From: Enterovibrio sp. JCM 19048
GTDB taxonomy: Bacteria; Pseudomonadota; Gammaproteobacteria; Enterobacterales; Vibrionaceae
Reading direction: 5' to 3'
Assembly: GCA_001310415.1 (NCBI GenBank)
Contig: BAXE01000007.1
Span: 143,768-207,767 of the forward strand
Length of the DNA: 64,000 bases
The position numbers were made by a program, and so were the translations under genes. This document shows positions 42,711-52,717 of this stretch, piece by piece; position 1 is the first letter of the stretch, and each line of letters starts with the position of its first letter. The notes beneath the pieces were generated by a model, which saw only the letters and a list, made by a program, of their open reading frames with translations, searched no databases and was not told the origin of the DNA.

Positions 42711-44158
42711 TTAAGAAATTAACCAATGTCTAATCGACAAACAGGTTACATCTCTAACCAACTCTCTTGGCAGACCATTTTTGATACGGTTGCCCACCCA
42801 TTTACCGATTCCGATAGGTTGGTTGCGGTAAGTAATAATCACTTCACCTGAACCAGAGAGGTTTTGTGGGCGAATATCCCTGCCCATATACCATTCTTTG
42901 GCGTCTTCGACTGTCAGGTCGATGCAGTTGTCTTCATTGCCTTTAGCCAGCGCCATGATGGTCTCATGTTGCCAGCGATATCCTTTCTTATGGGTTTCCG
43001 CAAGCTTCAGTCCGATGCGGTCAAACTTGATTTCCGGCAAAATAGCTTCGATTGGAGCAGGGAATAGCCATACTTCCTTGTCGCGCAACCAGATATTGGA
43101 ATCAGATGGCACGTCTAAGCCCAATGTATCGCGCAGGGCTTGTTTCGCTGCATCAGAATCTTTCGCGTTGGCTTTTTGGAATGGGAACTTGCGCGGGCGT
43201 TTTTTCACCATTTCGCTGTCTACGGCTTCAGTCTTGCGAAGCCTTGCTACGAAGAAACCTTCACTGTCGAAAATCTGCGGGAAGACGTGCAGGAAGCCGT
43301 CTTCTGTGCAGGCTTTATCTGCACCGTCAAACAAACCATTCAGCGGTTCAAAAGCCACAGCATCGCCAAAAGTCTCTTTCAGGTAGTGACAAATATCCTG
43401 ATTTTCGTCGTGATTCAGTGTACAGGTTGAATACACCATCATGCCGCCCGGTTTCAATGCGTGGAAAGCGCTGGTGATCAAATCGCGCTGGGTGTCGGCA
43501 ATCTCTTTGACGGACTCCAGGCTCCAGTTGCTGAAAGCATCGGCATCTTTGCGGATTGTGCCTTCGCCTGAGCAAGGCGCATCCAGAAGAATTGCATCAA
43601 AGGTTTCTGGTAGCCAGCCGCCGAATACACGGCCGTCGTAGTTAGTCAGCGCTGAGTTGGTCACGCCGCAACGCAACAGGTTGGCGTGAAGCACCTTAAC
43701 GCGGCTGGCAGAGTATTCATTGGCAACGAGCAGGCCTGAGTTGCCAAGTGCAGCAGCGATTTGAGTCGTTTTGGAACCCGGTGCGGCAGCCATGTCCAAT
43801 ACACGTTCAAATTCCGGCGCGTTTTCAAACAGGGCGGTAACAGGCAGCATTGAGCTTGCTTCTTGAATGTAGAAAAGCCCCGCCATATGTTCAGCTGTAT
43901 TACCCAGGGGCACAACTTCTTCGTTATAGTCGTCAATCCAAAAGCCAGTGTCACACCATGGAACCGGTGTCAGTTTCCAACCCTTCTCAGCGGCGCGTTC
44001 AAGGAAGGCTTTGACGGATATCTTCAGTGTGTTCACACGTAGCTTCGGCGCAATGGGCGCTTGCAAGCCTCAATAAAATCCGTCATGGAAAGATGGGAAG
44101 GCAGGATCTGTTCGATTTGTTGAAGAAACAAGTCCGGGATCTTGATATTTGGATGCAC
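42711..44158 (-). CDS. rsmF: 16S rRNA m5C1407 methyltransferase (one frameshift)
   Basis: RsmF methylates C1407 of 16S rRNA with S-adenosylmethionine. The protein shows LRRS-RVNTLK, LFYIQEASSMLPV, MAAAPGSKTTQIAA (SAM site), LLDAPCSGEGTIRKD and VYSTCTLNHDEN; the two cysteines of the last two motifs are the catalytic pair. A C-terminal PUA-like region follows (AETHKKGYRWQHE, EWYMGRDI). The frame changes near 44040; one added base gives 483 codons from a GTG at 44158 (reading MHPNIKIPDLFLQQIEQ). The start is inferred because stops precede it. It follows letB, as in the E. coli yebSTU cluster. Confidence 0.92.
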
Positions 44159-44244
44159 CTGAACGCACTCTTGCTGGTGTTAACGGAAGTGCGAAGTGTA
44201 AAAGGAAAGGGCTGGTGACGCCAGCAAACGGAAGCCGGATGGAT

Positions 44245-44282
44245 AAAAAAGGCGCATCGGTATAAGCCGCTGCGCCTTTTTT
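44245..44282 (-). terminator. Terminator after letB
   Basis: The stem aaaaaaggcgca-N14-tgcgcctttttt works in both directions and separates letB from rsmF. Confidence 0.75.
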
Positions 44283-44296
44283 GCTGCACTAATGCA

Positions 44297-46921
44297 TTAG
44301 AACGATGGAATTGCCGTTCTCCAGGTCGTCCATTGCTCCTGAGGGGCGTTATGCAAGAGGAAGTGCTGGTCGCTGCGAGCTGGTTTTGCCAGGCTTTCAC
44401 CCGGTGGTGTCGCAAACGAAATGCCGCCTTTTAGGATGCTTTCCAAGGTACCACTCTGGATCTTCGCACCTGTAATGCCAATTGAGACATCTACGCCGGA
44501 CTGGTTCCAGAACACGGTGTTGTTTCGCACCAGATGTTTATAGTCATCGCTGATCTTCACTTCGATAAGCACGCGATCAGCAAAGCGTCCCAGACTGACA
44601 TCGGTCACTGAACCGACTTCGAAGTCGCGGAATAGGATAGGGGTGCCAACACTGACCGAACCACGGGACTCGCTTTCAAGCACTAGGGTCAGGCCGCCTG
44701 AATATTCTGCCGACTTGTGCAGATGGAACTCCTGACGTTTTGCTCCTTTGCCGGGTACAACACTGATATAAGAGCCGAACAGGGAGTCCAGGTTCTCAGT
44801 TTTCGTGAGGCTCAGGGAAGGCTGGGCAACCCAAAAATAGCTGGTTGCTTTAGCTAGGTGGTCAGCAAATTCAGGGTAGATAATTGCTTTGATGGTAACG
44901 CCATCACGTTTGAATGCAGGAGACAACGCTGTGACTTCGCCCACATTCACACCCTGAAAGCGGATGCCACTGCCGACTGTCAGGCCGCTTGCATCGTCAG
45001 CAGTAAAGGTTAGCGGGACACCGGCATTCTGCGCTTCAGCAAGGCTGTCGTAGAGTTTCCAGTCGCTGCCTTCGCGGTTTTCAATACCTTTGATGTCGCC
45101 AAAGGAGATGCCGCCAGCAATGATGGACTTCATTGAGCCGGTATCGATAACCACGCCGCTCAGGCTCGCTTTAATATCAACACCCGATTGGTTCCAGAAT
45201 ACTGTTGAAGGTGTCACAAGGTGCTGGTAACGGTTTTCTACTTGAACCGTGACTTCCACTTTTCCTTTTGACAGCTCGAAGCTTTCTACTTTACCTACGG
45301 TGAAGTTTTTATACATCACAGGGCTGCCTTCAGAGACAGAAGGCAGCTTCTTCGCCACAAGCACATATCGCTTGAAGCCGACGGTTGCATTTTCTGCGTT
45401 ACGCGCCTGAATTTCAGATTTGAACAGCGGGTAGGTTGGCAATACTTTGCTCTGGCCTTCACTGCTGAAGCTGATTGCCGGTTCTATCATTTGCGCAACA
45501 GCGGGTACGCTGAATTCAACGCCTTCAGCGCTGATTTGCCCAGACACACCACCAAGGGCAAAGAAGCGTGAATCGCTTTTCACCAGATGCTTGTAGTCAG
45601 GGTAAATCACCAGCTTCATGGTCACGCCATTCGCATCCAGGTTGGTTTCTGTCAGCACGCCAACCTGAACGCCGCGATAAAGGACTTTGGTACCAGCTTT
45701 AAAGCCCCAGGTCGAATCGGCCGTCAGCGTTACCGGGAGGGATTCAGGGTTCTGTGCCATCAACTCGCTAGTTGTGGTTGCTTCAAATTGTCGCGTTTCT
45801 TCGCCTTTACCCGGCAGGATTGATAGGGTGTTCCCGGTAATGACGTTGCTTAGGCGTTTAACACCGCTTAGCGAAATTTCCGGTTGCTCAATAACGAACT
45901 CGCTGCCTGATGTCAGCATCCATGCCATTGACGGGTTGATGTTTGCACTGGCCACCGTTGCGGTGAAGTCGCTGTTGAAGTGAATACCGTTCAACTGACC
46001 AATCTCTAGCCCTTGGTACATGATAGGGGCATGGGGATTGGTGATGCCGTGGTTGGCAGGTAAATCCAGGGTGATGGCGATGCCGCGGTCGGTGTCATTA
46101 ATTGAAGGGTAGAGGTCAAACTCTTCCAGTGGCTTGGCAGGTTCTGCATCTTTTGGGGAGTCAAAAGCAATACCGCCGGCGATAACAGAGGCAAGGTTTT
46201 CAATGTTTACATCCACACCCGAAAGGCCAATTTCCGCCTTCACACCGCTGACATTCCAGAATTTCGTGGTTTGTTTAACCAAACCTGCATGTTCTTTTTT
46301 GATGTTCAGTGACAGTGTCACAGCGTTATTGTCTGCAGTCAGGCGGTAGTCTACGACTTCACCTACGCGGATCTTCTTAAAGTAAACGCCGGAACCGACA
46401 CTTAAAGAACCCAGATCGGGTGATTTCAGTTGAATCGCCAATCCTTCATTGCCAAATGCGTTTACGGGCGGCTCGTCCGCTGCGATGAAAGTGGTTCTCG
46501 GGTCTCCGCTACCGGGTTGCACGGCGATGTAGTTACCGGATACCAGCGCATCCAGACCGCTAATGCCGGTAATTGACGCGCGGGGGCGTACCACCCAGAA
46601 CTCCGTGTTCTGGCGAAGAATTTTAGTCGCTTCCGGATAGATTTCTGCCTGCGCGGAAATGCTCTTTAGGTCATCAGACAGAGTCACCTTGCGGATAATC
46701 CCGACTTCCAGGCCTTGGTAGCGGATTGTGGTTCGTCCGGCTTCAATGCCTTGCGCATCGGTAAAATAGATTTCGATGCGCTCGCCAGCTTCGTTAACGG
46801 ACTTATACAGCAGCCATCCTGCCAGAACGAAAGCCAGAAGGGTGAATATCCACAGTGGAGAAAGGCTTTTGTCCTTTATCATCACTGGGTCTTTGATTTT
46901 AGGGTCTTCAACGTTGCTCAT
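44297..46921 (-). CDS. letB: LetB (YebT) seven-domain MCE lipid transport protein
   Basis: LetB forms a stack of hexameric rings that bridges the periplasm for lipid movement between membranes. An N-terminal membrane helix (LWIFTLLAFVLAGWLLY) is followed by seven MCE domains. Each starts with a variant of GxxVxYxGxxVG: RYQGLEVGII, YFKKIRVGEV, MYQGLEIGQL, LYRGVQVGVL, MYKNFTVGKV, RFQGVNVGEV and LFRDFEVGSV. The 874-residue length matches E. coli LetB (877). The frame is intact. Its start overlaps the end of letA by 14 bases, so the pair is translated together. Confidence 0.96.
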   Translation of the reverse strand: MSNVEDPKIKDPVMIKDKSLSPLWIFTLLAFVLAGWLLYKSVNEAGERIEIYFTDAQGIEAGRTTIRYQGLEVGIIRKVTLSDDLKSISAQAEIYPEATKILRQNTEFWVVRPRASITGISGLDALVSGNYIAVQPGSGDPRTTFIAADEPPVNAFGNEGLAIQLKSPDLGSLSVGSGVYFKKIRVGEVVDYRLTADNNAVTLSLNIKKEHAGLVKQTTKFWNVSGVKAEIGLSGVDVNIENLASVIAGGIAFDSPKDAEPAKPLEEFDLYPSINDTDRGIAITLDLPANHGITNPHAPIMYQGLEIGQLNGIHFNSDFTATVASANINPSMAWMLTSGSEFVIEQPEISLSGVKRLSNVITGNTLSILPGKGEETRQFEATTTSELMAQNPESLPVTLTADSTWGFKAGTKVLYRGVQVGVLTETNLDANGVTMKLVIYPDYKHLVKSDSRFFALGGVSGQISAEGVEFSVPAVAQMIEPAISFSSEGQSKVLPTYPLFKSEIQARNAENATVGFKRYVLVAKKLPSVSEGSPVMYKNFTVGKVESFELSKGKVEVTVQVENRYQHLVTPSTVFWNQSGVDIKASLSGVVIDTGSMKSIIAGGISFGDIKGIENREGSDWKLYDSLAEAQNAGVPLTFTADDASGLTVGSGIRFQGVNVGEVTALSPAFKRDGVTIKAIIYPEFADHLAKATSYFWVAQPSLSLTKTENLDSLFGSYISVVPGKGAKRQEFHLHKSAEYSGGLTLVLESESRGSVSVGTPILFRDFEVGSVTDVSLGRFADRVLIEVKISDDYKHLVRNNTVFWNQSGVDVSIGITGAKIQSGTLESILKGGISFATPPGESLAKPARSDQHFLLHNAPQEQWTTWRTAIPSF

Positions 46922-48122
46922 GCTTATCCCAAATAAGTCGAGAATCCAGGCTTTCGGCGGCGATCATGGTTAATACCACGACCAGTCCAAACGCAATAGC
47001 GCCGGGGCCAGGCGTAAAATCCAGTAGGTTTCCACGGTCAATCAATGAAACCATGATGGCGATAACACAGAGATCCATCATTGACCATTTACCAATCCAC
47101 TGTACAAAACGGTAGATTTTCATGCGCTGTGCTCTGCCACTGTCGACCTTAAATTGAATGCAAATCAGGATGTATCCAAGGAAGACAATTTTAGCCACGG
47201 GCACAATGATACTGGCGGTGAAAATGATAATGGCAATGCCATACATGCCTTGCTTTATAAGGCTGGCAACGCCGGAAAAAATGGTGTCCTCAAAGCGCTT
47301 TCCATTACTGAGAAGGATGGATATCGGGTACAGGTTGGCGGGAAACACAAAAACAGTGGCCGCGATAAGCGATGCCCAAGTTTTCTGGATGCTTTGGTAA
47401 ATCCGCTTTTCCAGCTTTGCCCCGCAGCGATGGCAGTGATGGTTTTCACTATGCTGGGTTAAACCACATTGCTTACAACTGATGACTGTATCGTCTACCT
47501 CAGTAGCACCGGAAGAGAGTTTTACATCCTCGGATGAGTCACTGAAGGCATCCCAGTATTTCTTCGGGGATACCCGCGACAGCAACACAGCAATCAACAC
47601 CTGCAATACCACAAAACTGAACAGACCAGATCCAACAGAGAGTTCAGCAATTTCGGTTACCTTGAATCCTGCTACCGCCAGGCTGACCAAAAACACGTCG
47701 ATCATTACCCAATGTCTCAGAAACTTCATTGCGTAAGTCACGTAATAAAGAGAGCGAGCATGATGGAAGTGCAGGGCGAGATTAGCCAGCAGAATGCTTA
47801 GCAAATATGCAAATGGCGCGATAGCGGTAGAGAAGATAACCAGTGCTCCGACAAACGGAAAGCTGTCGAGCAAGATAACGGCACCGCTGGTGACACTGGT
47901 AGAAAGCGGTACGCCAAACAAGTCAATGGTGACCAGCGGGAGAAGTTGCGCGGGAAAGAACAGAATGAAAGCGGCGATAGCAATCGCCAGTTCACCAGAA
48001 AGGCTCAGGGTTGAGTTTTTAACGACACGGGAGCCGCAATCTGGGCAGCGGGCACTAAAGCCCTTGGCGACAGGCACTTTGTGCAGCAGCAAATCGCAAG
48101 ATGCACAACGTAAAACGTGCAT
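46908..48122 (-). CDS. letA: LetA (YebS) membrane partner of LetB
   Basis: LetA is the inner-membrane protein that works with LetB in phospholipid transport. Two zinc-ribbon-like cysteine sites are visible: CASCDLLLHK with CPDCG near the N-terminus, and CKQCG with CHRCGAK in the middle. Each precedes a bundle of membrane helices (IAAFILFFPAQLLPLVTI; FVFPANLYPISILL; VPVAKIVFLGYILICI). The repeat halves and 404-residue length fit PqiA/LetA proteins. The frame is intact. It is the first gene of letA-letB. Confidence 0.95.
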   Translation of the reverse strand: MHVLRCASCDLLLHKVPVAKGFSARCPDCGSRVVKNSTLSLSGELAIAIAAFILFFPAQLLPLVTIDLFGVPLSTSVTSGAVILLDSFPFVGALVIFSTAIAPFAYLLSILLANLALHFHHARSLYYVTYAMKFLRHWVMIDVFLVSLAVAGFKVTEIAELSVGSGLFSFVVLQVLIAVLLSRVSPKKYWDAFSDSSEDVKLSSGATEVDDTVISCKQCGLTQHSENHHCHRCGAKLEKRIYQSIQKTWASLIAATVFVFPANLYPISILLSNGKRFEDTIFSGVASLIKQGMYGIAIIIFTASIIVPVAKIVFLGYILICIQFKVDSGRAQRMKIYRFVQWIGKWSMMDLCVIAIMVSLIDRGNLLDFTPGPGAIAFGLVVVLTMIAAESLDSRLIWDKHEQR

Positions 48123-48506
48123 AGCAGATTAACCTCCCTCAGTGGTTACATATCAACCGAAGTGCGACACACGCGCGAAGCCGCACCTAGTTATAACGTA
48201 AGTCATTGCGTTATTCGTTGCTAAAAAACCGTTCCGTGGAAGATTGCTTCTGGCCATTTAAACCAAAGCCTGAAAATTTGCCTACGCTCAATGTGGGCAA
48301 AATGCATCTTAATCAATCTCTTAGTCCAGAGCACGTGATTTCTTGTTGAATGTATCGCTTAACGGCTCAGGGATTCGCCAAGAAGGTTTTGTTATCTACT
48401 TCTTGAGGTTGAAACATATAAAAAGTGTCATCAAGATGCTTCATGATTGAATCATGATCTAATTAGACCTATGGTATCCGCTCGAAGTAACGGAAGAAGT
48501 TATTCC
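48123..48506. other. Divergent intergenic region letA / msrC
   Basis: This 384-bp gap must hold the promoters of letAB and msrC. It contains one perfect 17-bp palindrome (48441-48457), listed separately. I see no coding region or terminator. Confidence 0.5.
48441..48457. promoter_or_regulatory. Perfect 17-bp palindrome upstream of msrC
   Basis: TCATGATT-G-AATCATGA has two exact 8-bp arms about one base apart, 50 bp before the msrC start. It is a good candidate operator, but I cannot assign a regulator. Confidence 0.5.
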
Positions 48507-48965
48507 ATGGAAAGCAAAGACAAATTTTACTCTCTACTTACCCAGCAGGCTGTTGCATTAGTCAGCGGCGAACCTAACTTAATTGCCAATCTGGCCAATA
48601 TCAGCGCGCTACTTTTTCAGGAACTGGAAGATATTAACTGGGCTGGTTTTTATCTGGACGATGGCAACGAGTTGGTCCTTGGCCCATTTCAGGGTAAACC
48701 TGCCTGTGTGAGAATACCTTACCAACGTGGTGTGTGTGGCAGTGCATTCAGCCATATCCGTGTAGAGCGGGTAGAAGACGTACACGAATTTGAAGGGCAT
48801 ATCGCTTGTGATGCAGCAAGCAACTCTGAAATAGTTTTACCTTTACATGTAGAGGGAAAACTTGTGGGTGTGTTGGATATAGATTCGCCTAAAAAAGCAA
48901 GATTTGATAAAGATGATGAAACCGGGCTCACTTTATTGGTCAGTGAATTGCAAAAACACCTCTAA
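48507..48965 (+). CDS. msrC: Free methionine-R-sulfoxide reductase (GAF domain)
   Basis: MsrC (E. coli YebR) reduces free methionine-R-sulfoxide in the cytoplasm. The single GAF domain has WAGFYLDDGNELVLGPFQG, and the three active cysteines lie in KPACVRIPYQRGVCGSAF and HIACDAASNSEIVLPL. The length is about 152 residues from the ATG at 48507, which has GGAAGAAG upstream. The upstream frame extension from 48447 lacks family similarity. The frame is intact. proQ and prc follow in the E. coli order. Confidence 0.92.
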   Translation: MESKDKFYSLLTQQAVALVSGEPNLIANLANISALLFQELEDINWAGFYLDDGNELVLGPFQGKPACVRIPYQRGVCGSAFSHIRVERVEDVHEFEGHIACDAASNSEIVLPLHVEGKLVGVLDIDSPKKARFDKDDETGLTLLVSELQKHL

Positions 48966-49078
48966 ATTTAAGCTTCTCTGTGGTTTTCATGCACAGGTAT
49001 CTATAATACGCAGCACTAAATTTGTTAACTCGTACACACTCTCTATTGTCGCAGTCGCGCAAAGAGACAGGAAGAAAG

Positions 49079-49735
49079 ATGGAAAACACTGAAAAACTGG
49101 CCAACAGCAAGCAAGTCATCGCCTATATCGCTGAACGATTCCCTAAATGTTTCACCTTGGAAGGTGAAGCCCGTCCACTGAAAATTGGCATTTTCCAAGA
49201 CTTGGCAGAACGCCTTGCTGATGATCCAAAGGTCAGTAAGACTCAACTTCGTGCGGCACTTCGCCAATACACCTCTTCCTGGCGTTACCTGTACGGCGTA
49301 AAAGCCGGTGCAGTACGTGTGGACCTGGATGGCAACGATTGTGGCGAGCTTGAGCAAGAGCATGTTGATCACGCTCAAGCATCACTGGCAGAAAGCAAAG
49401 CGCGCGCTGCTGAGCGTCGCAAAGAGCAAGCTGCGAAAAACGGTGAGAAAAAAGCAAACACCAAAGAGAAAAGAGCGCCAAAATCAAATAAATCAACAGG
49501 TAACCCAGCAAAATCTCGACCAGCTAAGCCAAAAAATACTAAGCTAGAGAAGAAGCCTGCGGAACCACGTCGCGAACTGAAGGCTGAAGACATTGTCGTA
49601 GGTAAGGACGTCAACGTTAACATGGGTAACGGCAACATGCCGGCAACCATTGTAGAACTCAACAAGGACGAGGTACGCGTTCGTTTAAGCAATGGCCTGA
49701 CCATGCTGGTAAAAGCGGAGCACCTCAGTTCGTAA
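49079..49735 (+). CDS. proQ: RNA chaperone ProQ
   Basis: ProQ binds structured small RNAs and mRNA 3' ends. The N-terminal FinO-like domain includes [20 protein letters not shown] and [19 protein letters not shown] long basic linker rich in Lys, Ala and Glu (about residues 110-165) follows, then the C-terminal Tudor-like domain with [12 protein letters not shown] and [17 protein letters not shown]. The length is 218 residues. The ATG at 49079 has an AGGAAG ribosome site. The frame is intact, and prc starts 17 bases downstream. Confidence 0.95.
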   Translation: MENTEKLANSKQVIAYIAERFPKCFTLEGEARPLKIGIFQDLAERLADDPKVSKTQLRAALRQYTSSWRYLYGVKAGAVRVDLDGNDCGELEQEHVDHAQASLAESKARAAERRKEQAAKNGEKKANTKEKRAPKSNKSTGNPAKSRPAKPKNTKLEKKPAEPRRELKAEDIVVGKDVNVNMGNGNMPATIVELNKDEVRVRLSNGLTMLVKAEHLSS

Positions 49736-49752
49736 AGGAGATCCCTCGGCGC

Positions 49753-51754
49753 ATGATCTGTCGAATCCGCTTATCTGTGATTGCTGCCAGCATTGTGCTG
49801 GCAGCGTCCGCTCAAGCCCTTGAGGCTAATTATACGACTGCTGACCTGCCTACTCTGGTTTCTGAACCACAGCATAAAACTGCCAGCAAGCGCATTACCC
49901 GTCGTTTTGAAAAGTCGCATTACAAGCAATTCCAGCTCAATGATGATTTCTCATCCAATGTGTTTGACCGCTACCTAGAAACGCTCGATTACAACCGTCT
50001 TTTCCTGACTCAGGAAGAGGTTGATAAACTGGCGAAATGGCGTTTCAGCATTGATGAGCAGCTTCGTGACGGTGATACCGCCGCGGCTTACGACATCTTC
50101 AACGAAACGCTCAAACAACGTTTCAATCGCTATCAATACGCGCTCAAGTTACTCGACAAGGAAATTACCTTCGACACTGACGAAGAGATGATCATTGATC
50201 GCAGTGAAGAGCCGTGGGCGAAGAATGATGCAGAGCTTGATGAGCTTTGGCGTCAACGTGTTAAAAATGACGCGCTGAATCTGAAGCTTGCAGGAAAAAC
50301 CTGGCCGGAAATTCAGGAAACCCTGTCCAAGCGCTACAACAATGCATTGAAGCGATTGACGCAGACCAAAAGCGAAGATGTGTTTCAGGTTTACCTGAAT
50401 GCTTTCTCCCGTGAAATTGATCCGCACACCAGCTATCTCTCCCCACGTAACGCCGAGCAATTCCAGTCAGAGATGAACCTTTCTCTTGAAGGGATTGGTG
50501 CAGTGTTGCAGGTTGAAGATGATTTCACCGTGATCCGTTCATTGGTGGCAGGTGGCCCAGCATCCAACTCGAAGAAACTCTCTCCGGGTGACCGCATTAT
50601 CGGTGTTGGCCAAGAAGACAAACCTGTCGTGGATGTGATCGGCTGGCGACTGGATGATGTGGTTCAACTGATTAAGGGGCCAAAAGGAAGCAAGGTTCTG
50701 TTACAGATCTTGCCGGATGGCGCGAACACTAAGAGTTACACTGTCACTCTTGTTCGTGAAAAATCCGCCTTGAAGACCGTGCAGTGAAATCGGAAGTGAT
50801 TGAGCAGGGCAATAAGAAAGTGGGTGTGATTTCTGTACCTAGTTTCTATGTTGGTCTAGCTGAAGACACTAAGAAAGAAATCGAAAAACTCAAAGGCGAC
50901 AAAGTCAGCGGTGTTGTGATTGATCTTCGCAATAACGGTGGCGGTGCATTGAGTGAAGCGTCTGCGTTGACAGGACTGTTTATCAACAGTGGTCCCGTTG
51001 TGCAGGTTCGTGATAGCTATGGTCGCGTCAAAGTGAACAGCGACAGCGACAATATGGTTTATTACGATGGTCCGTTGACTGTCTTGATCAACCGTTACTC
51101 GGCGTCAGCTTCAGAGATTTTCGCTGCTGCACTGCAAGATTATGGCCGTGCAGTGATCTTGGGTGAACAATCGTTTGGTAAGGGGACAGTGCAACAACAC
51201 CGTTCTCTGAACCATATTTACGACTTGTTTGATAAGCCGCTTGGTCACGTTCAGTACACCATCCAGAAGTTTTACCGCATTGACGGTGGAAGTACTCAAC
51301 ACATGGGTGTGGTACCAGACATTCCATTCCCAACTGCGGTTGACCCGGAAGAAACCGGTGAAAGCGTAGAAGACAACGCACTCCCCTGGGACAGCATCAA
51401 TCCTGCTGCTTATGAGGAAGTGAGCGCGTTGGCGAAGCTGGTGCCAAACCTGGATAAGGCGCATCAAGCGCGTATTAAGTCTGACGAGGAGTTCGGTTTT
51501 ATCTTGGCTGATATTGCACAATACAAAGCCATTAAAGATAAAAATACGATTTCCTTGAGCGAAAAAGCGCGTATAGCCAGCAAGAAAAAGAAGACAAACA
51601 GCGCCTTGAACGTTTGAATGAACGTCAAGCGATGATGGGTAAGAAACCTTTTGCTTCGCTGGATGATGTACCAAGTGATTATGAAGAACCGGATGCTTAC
51701 CTTGATGAAGCTGCGGCAATTACTTTGGATCTCGCCAAGAAAGTAAATAGTTGA
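49753..51754 (+). CDS. prc: Tail-specific periplasmic protease Prc (two frameshifts)
   Basis: Prc cleaves periplasmic proteins, including MepS, and so controls wall growth. A signal peptide ends near AASAQALEA. The N-terminal helical domain has DRYLETLDYNRLFLTQ; the PDZ region has GIGAVLQVEDDFTVIRSLVAG. The Ser/Lys active site is in RYSASASEIFAAALQD and LGEQSFGKGTVQQH (about residues 450 and 475). The frame changes near 50773 (gg read as g) and 51575 (tt read as t). Two added bases give 668 codons. AAAGGAG precedes the ATG. A terminator follows. Confidence 0.95.
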
Positions 51755-51774
51755 TAGTTCTACCAATAATAGCG

Positions 51775-51800
51775 AAAGCGGGCAAATTGCCCGCTTTTTT
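51775..51800 (+). terminator. Terminator after prc
   Basis: The stem aaagcgggca-aa-ttgcccgcttt continues into a T run. Confidence 0.85.
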
Positions 51801-51991
51801 CTTTTCTTTACCACCGTCTACAAAATTCTTTTTAATTTCACCACCTTGCTGCAAGCCACGTATCCTGCAGCATGCAGGCAATCTGCTTCAGAAAATCAAG
51901 ATATTACGTGACAAAAATTATTCTCATTCGCTTTACCTCTGTGATATGCGTCTAAAATTAAAGAGTCAGCCACAGAATGAAGGGGAAGCCT

Positions 51992-52717
51992 ATGAAGAAG
52001 TTGATAACGCTAATGTTTATTTTCTTCTCCTTGTCATCAACTGCGAAAGCCTCTGATCTCACACAATTTGATTTCCCACTTTTAATTGGAGATTGGTATT
52101 GGTTTAGCCCGGATCAGCACGATAACCCGAAGGTGGAGAATCCTTACAAAGCGATCAATATTTCTTTCACTTCCGAGTATCGCTTTAAGGTAAAACTGCT
52201 CAAGCGTGATGGGTCAGTGGAAGAGGCCGAGGGTGTTTACGATTTAGATGAAAACACACTGGTGCTGAGTGATGACTATGGTGACACACAACACCATGAG
52301 TATCAGCTGAACCATAACCAGTTAATGTTGAAAGGTGCTTTGTTCACCAAGATTTTGCCCAGTGATTTATCTGGCGCTTGGCAAAGTGATGAGATTGGTG
52401 GCGGTGATGTCGACGACAGAGTCTCAAACCTTGATCTGTTGTTAAGACCTGACTTTTTGTTCTCTGTACGTGTGCAGGGAAAAGAAGGGGAGTCAGTCAC
52501 TCACCGAGGTGTTTATTTCCTGGAAGATGACCATCTGGTGCTTATCTATCGGGGAGGACAGCAGGATTCACAATTCGAGCTGGATGCAGACACATTAACC
52601 CTTACCAATACCCAATTTGGCATGCAGGCAGTGCTGAAAGGCAAGTCCCGTAACGAATGGTTTCCCAAAACAGAAAGGCGCAAAAAGCGCCCTTTGTTTT
52701 TGTTAATGCTTAACTAA
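51992..52717 (+). CDS. Secreted hypothetical protein
   Basis: A signal peptide (MKKLITLMFIFFSLSSTAKA) precedes a beta-rich protein of about 220 residues. Two similar halves may be present: FPLLIGDWYWFSPDQ with GVYDLDENTLVLS, and LSGAWQSDEIGGG with GVYFLEDDHLVLIY, suggesting an internal duplication of a lipocalin-like sheet. GGGGAAG precedes the ATG. The C-terminal end runs through a terminator-like hairpin at 52674-52692, and one stem arm lacks a G. A lost base may have displaced the true stop, so the last 15 or so residues are doubtful. The family was not recognised. Confidence 0.6.
   Translation: MKKLITLMFIFFSLSSTAKASDLTQFDFPLLIGDWYWFSPDQHDNPKVENPYKAINISFTSEYRFKVKLLKRDGSVEEAEGVYDLDENTLVLSDDYGDTQHHEYQLNHNQLMLKGALFTKILPSDLSGAWQSDEIGGGDVDDRVSNLDLLLRPDFLFSVRVQGKEGESVTHRGVYFLEDDHLVLIYRGGQQDSQFELDADTLTLTNTQFGMQAVLKGKSRNEWFPKTERRKKRPLFLLMLN
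52674..52699 (+). terminator. Probable terminator at the end of the secreted protein gene
   Basis: aaaggcgc-N5-gcgcccttt is followed by gtttttg. The left arm is one G short of a perfect match, consistent with a lost base. Confidence 0.5.

Noticed and set aside
44297..46921. Long open frames on the strand opposite letB and other genes
   Set aside because: They are shadows of codon bias in real genes, with no ribosome sites, no family likeness and start sites scattered at random.
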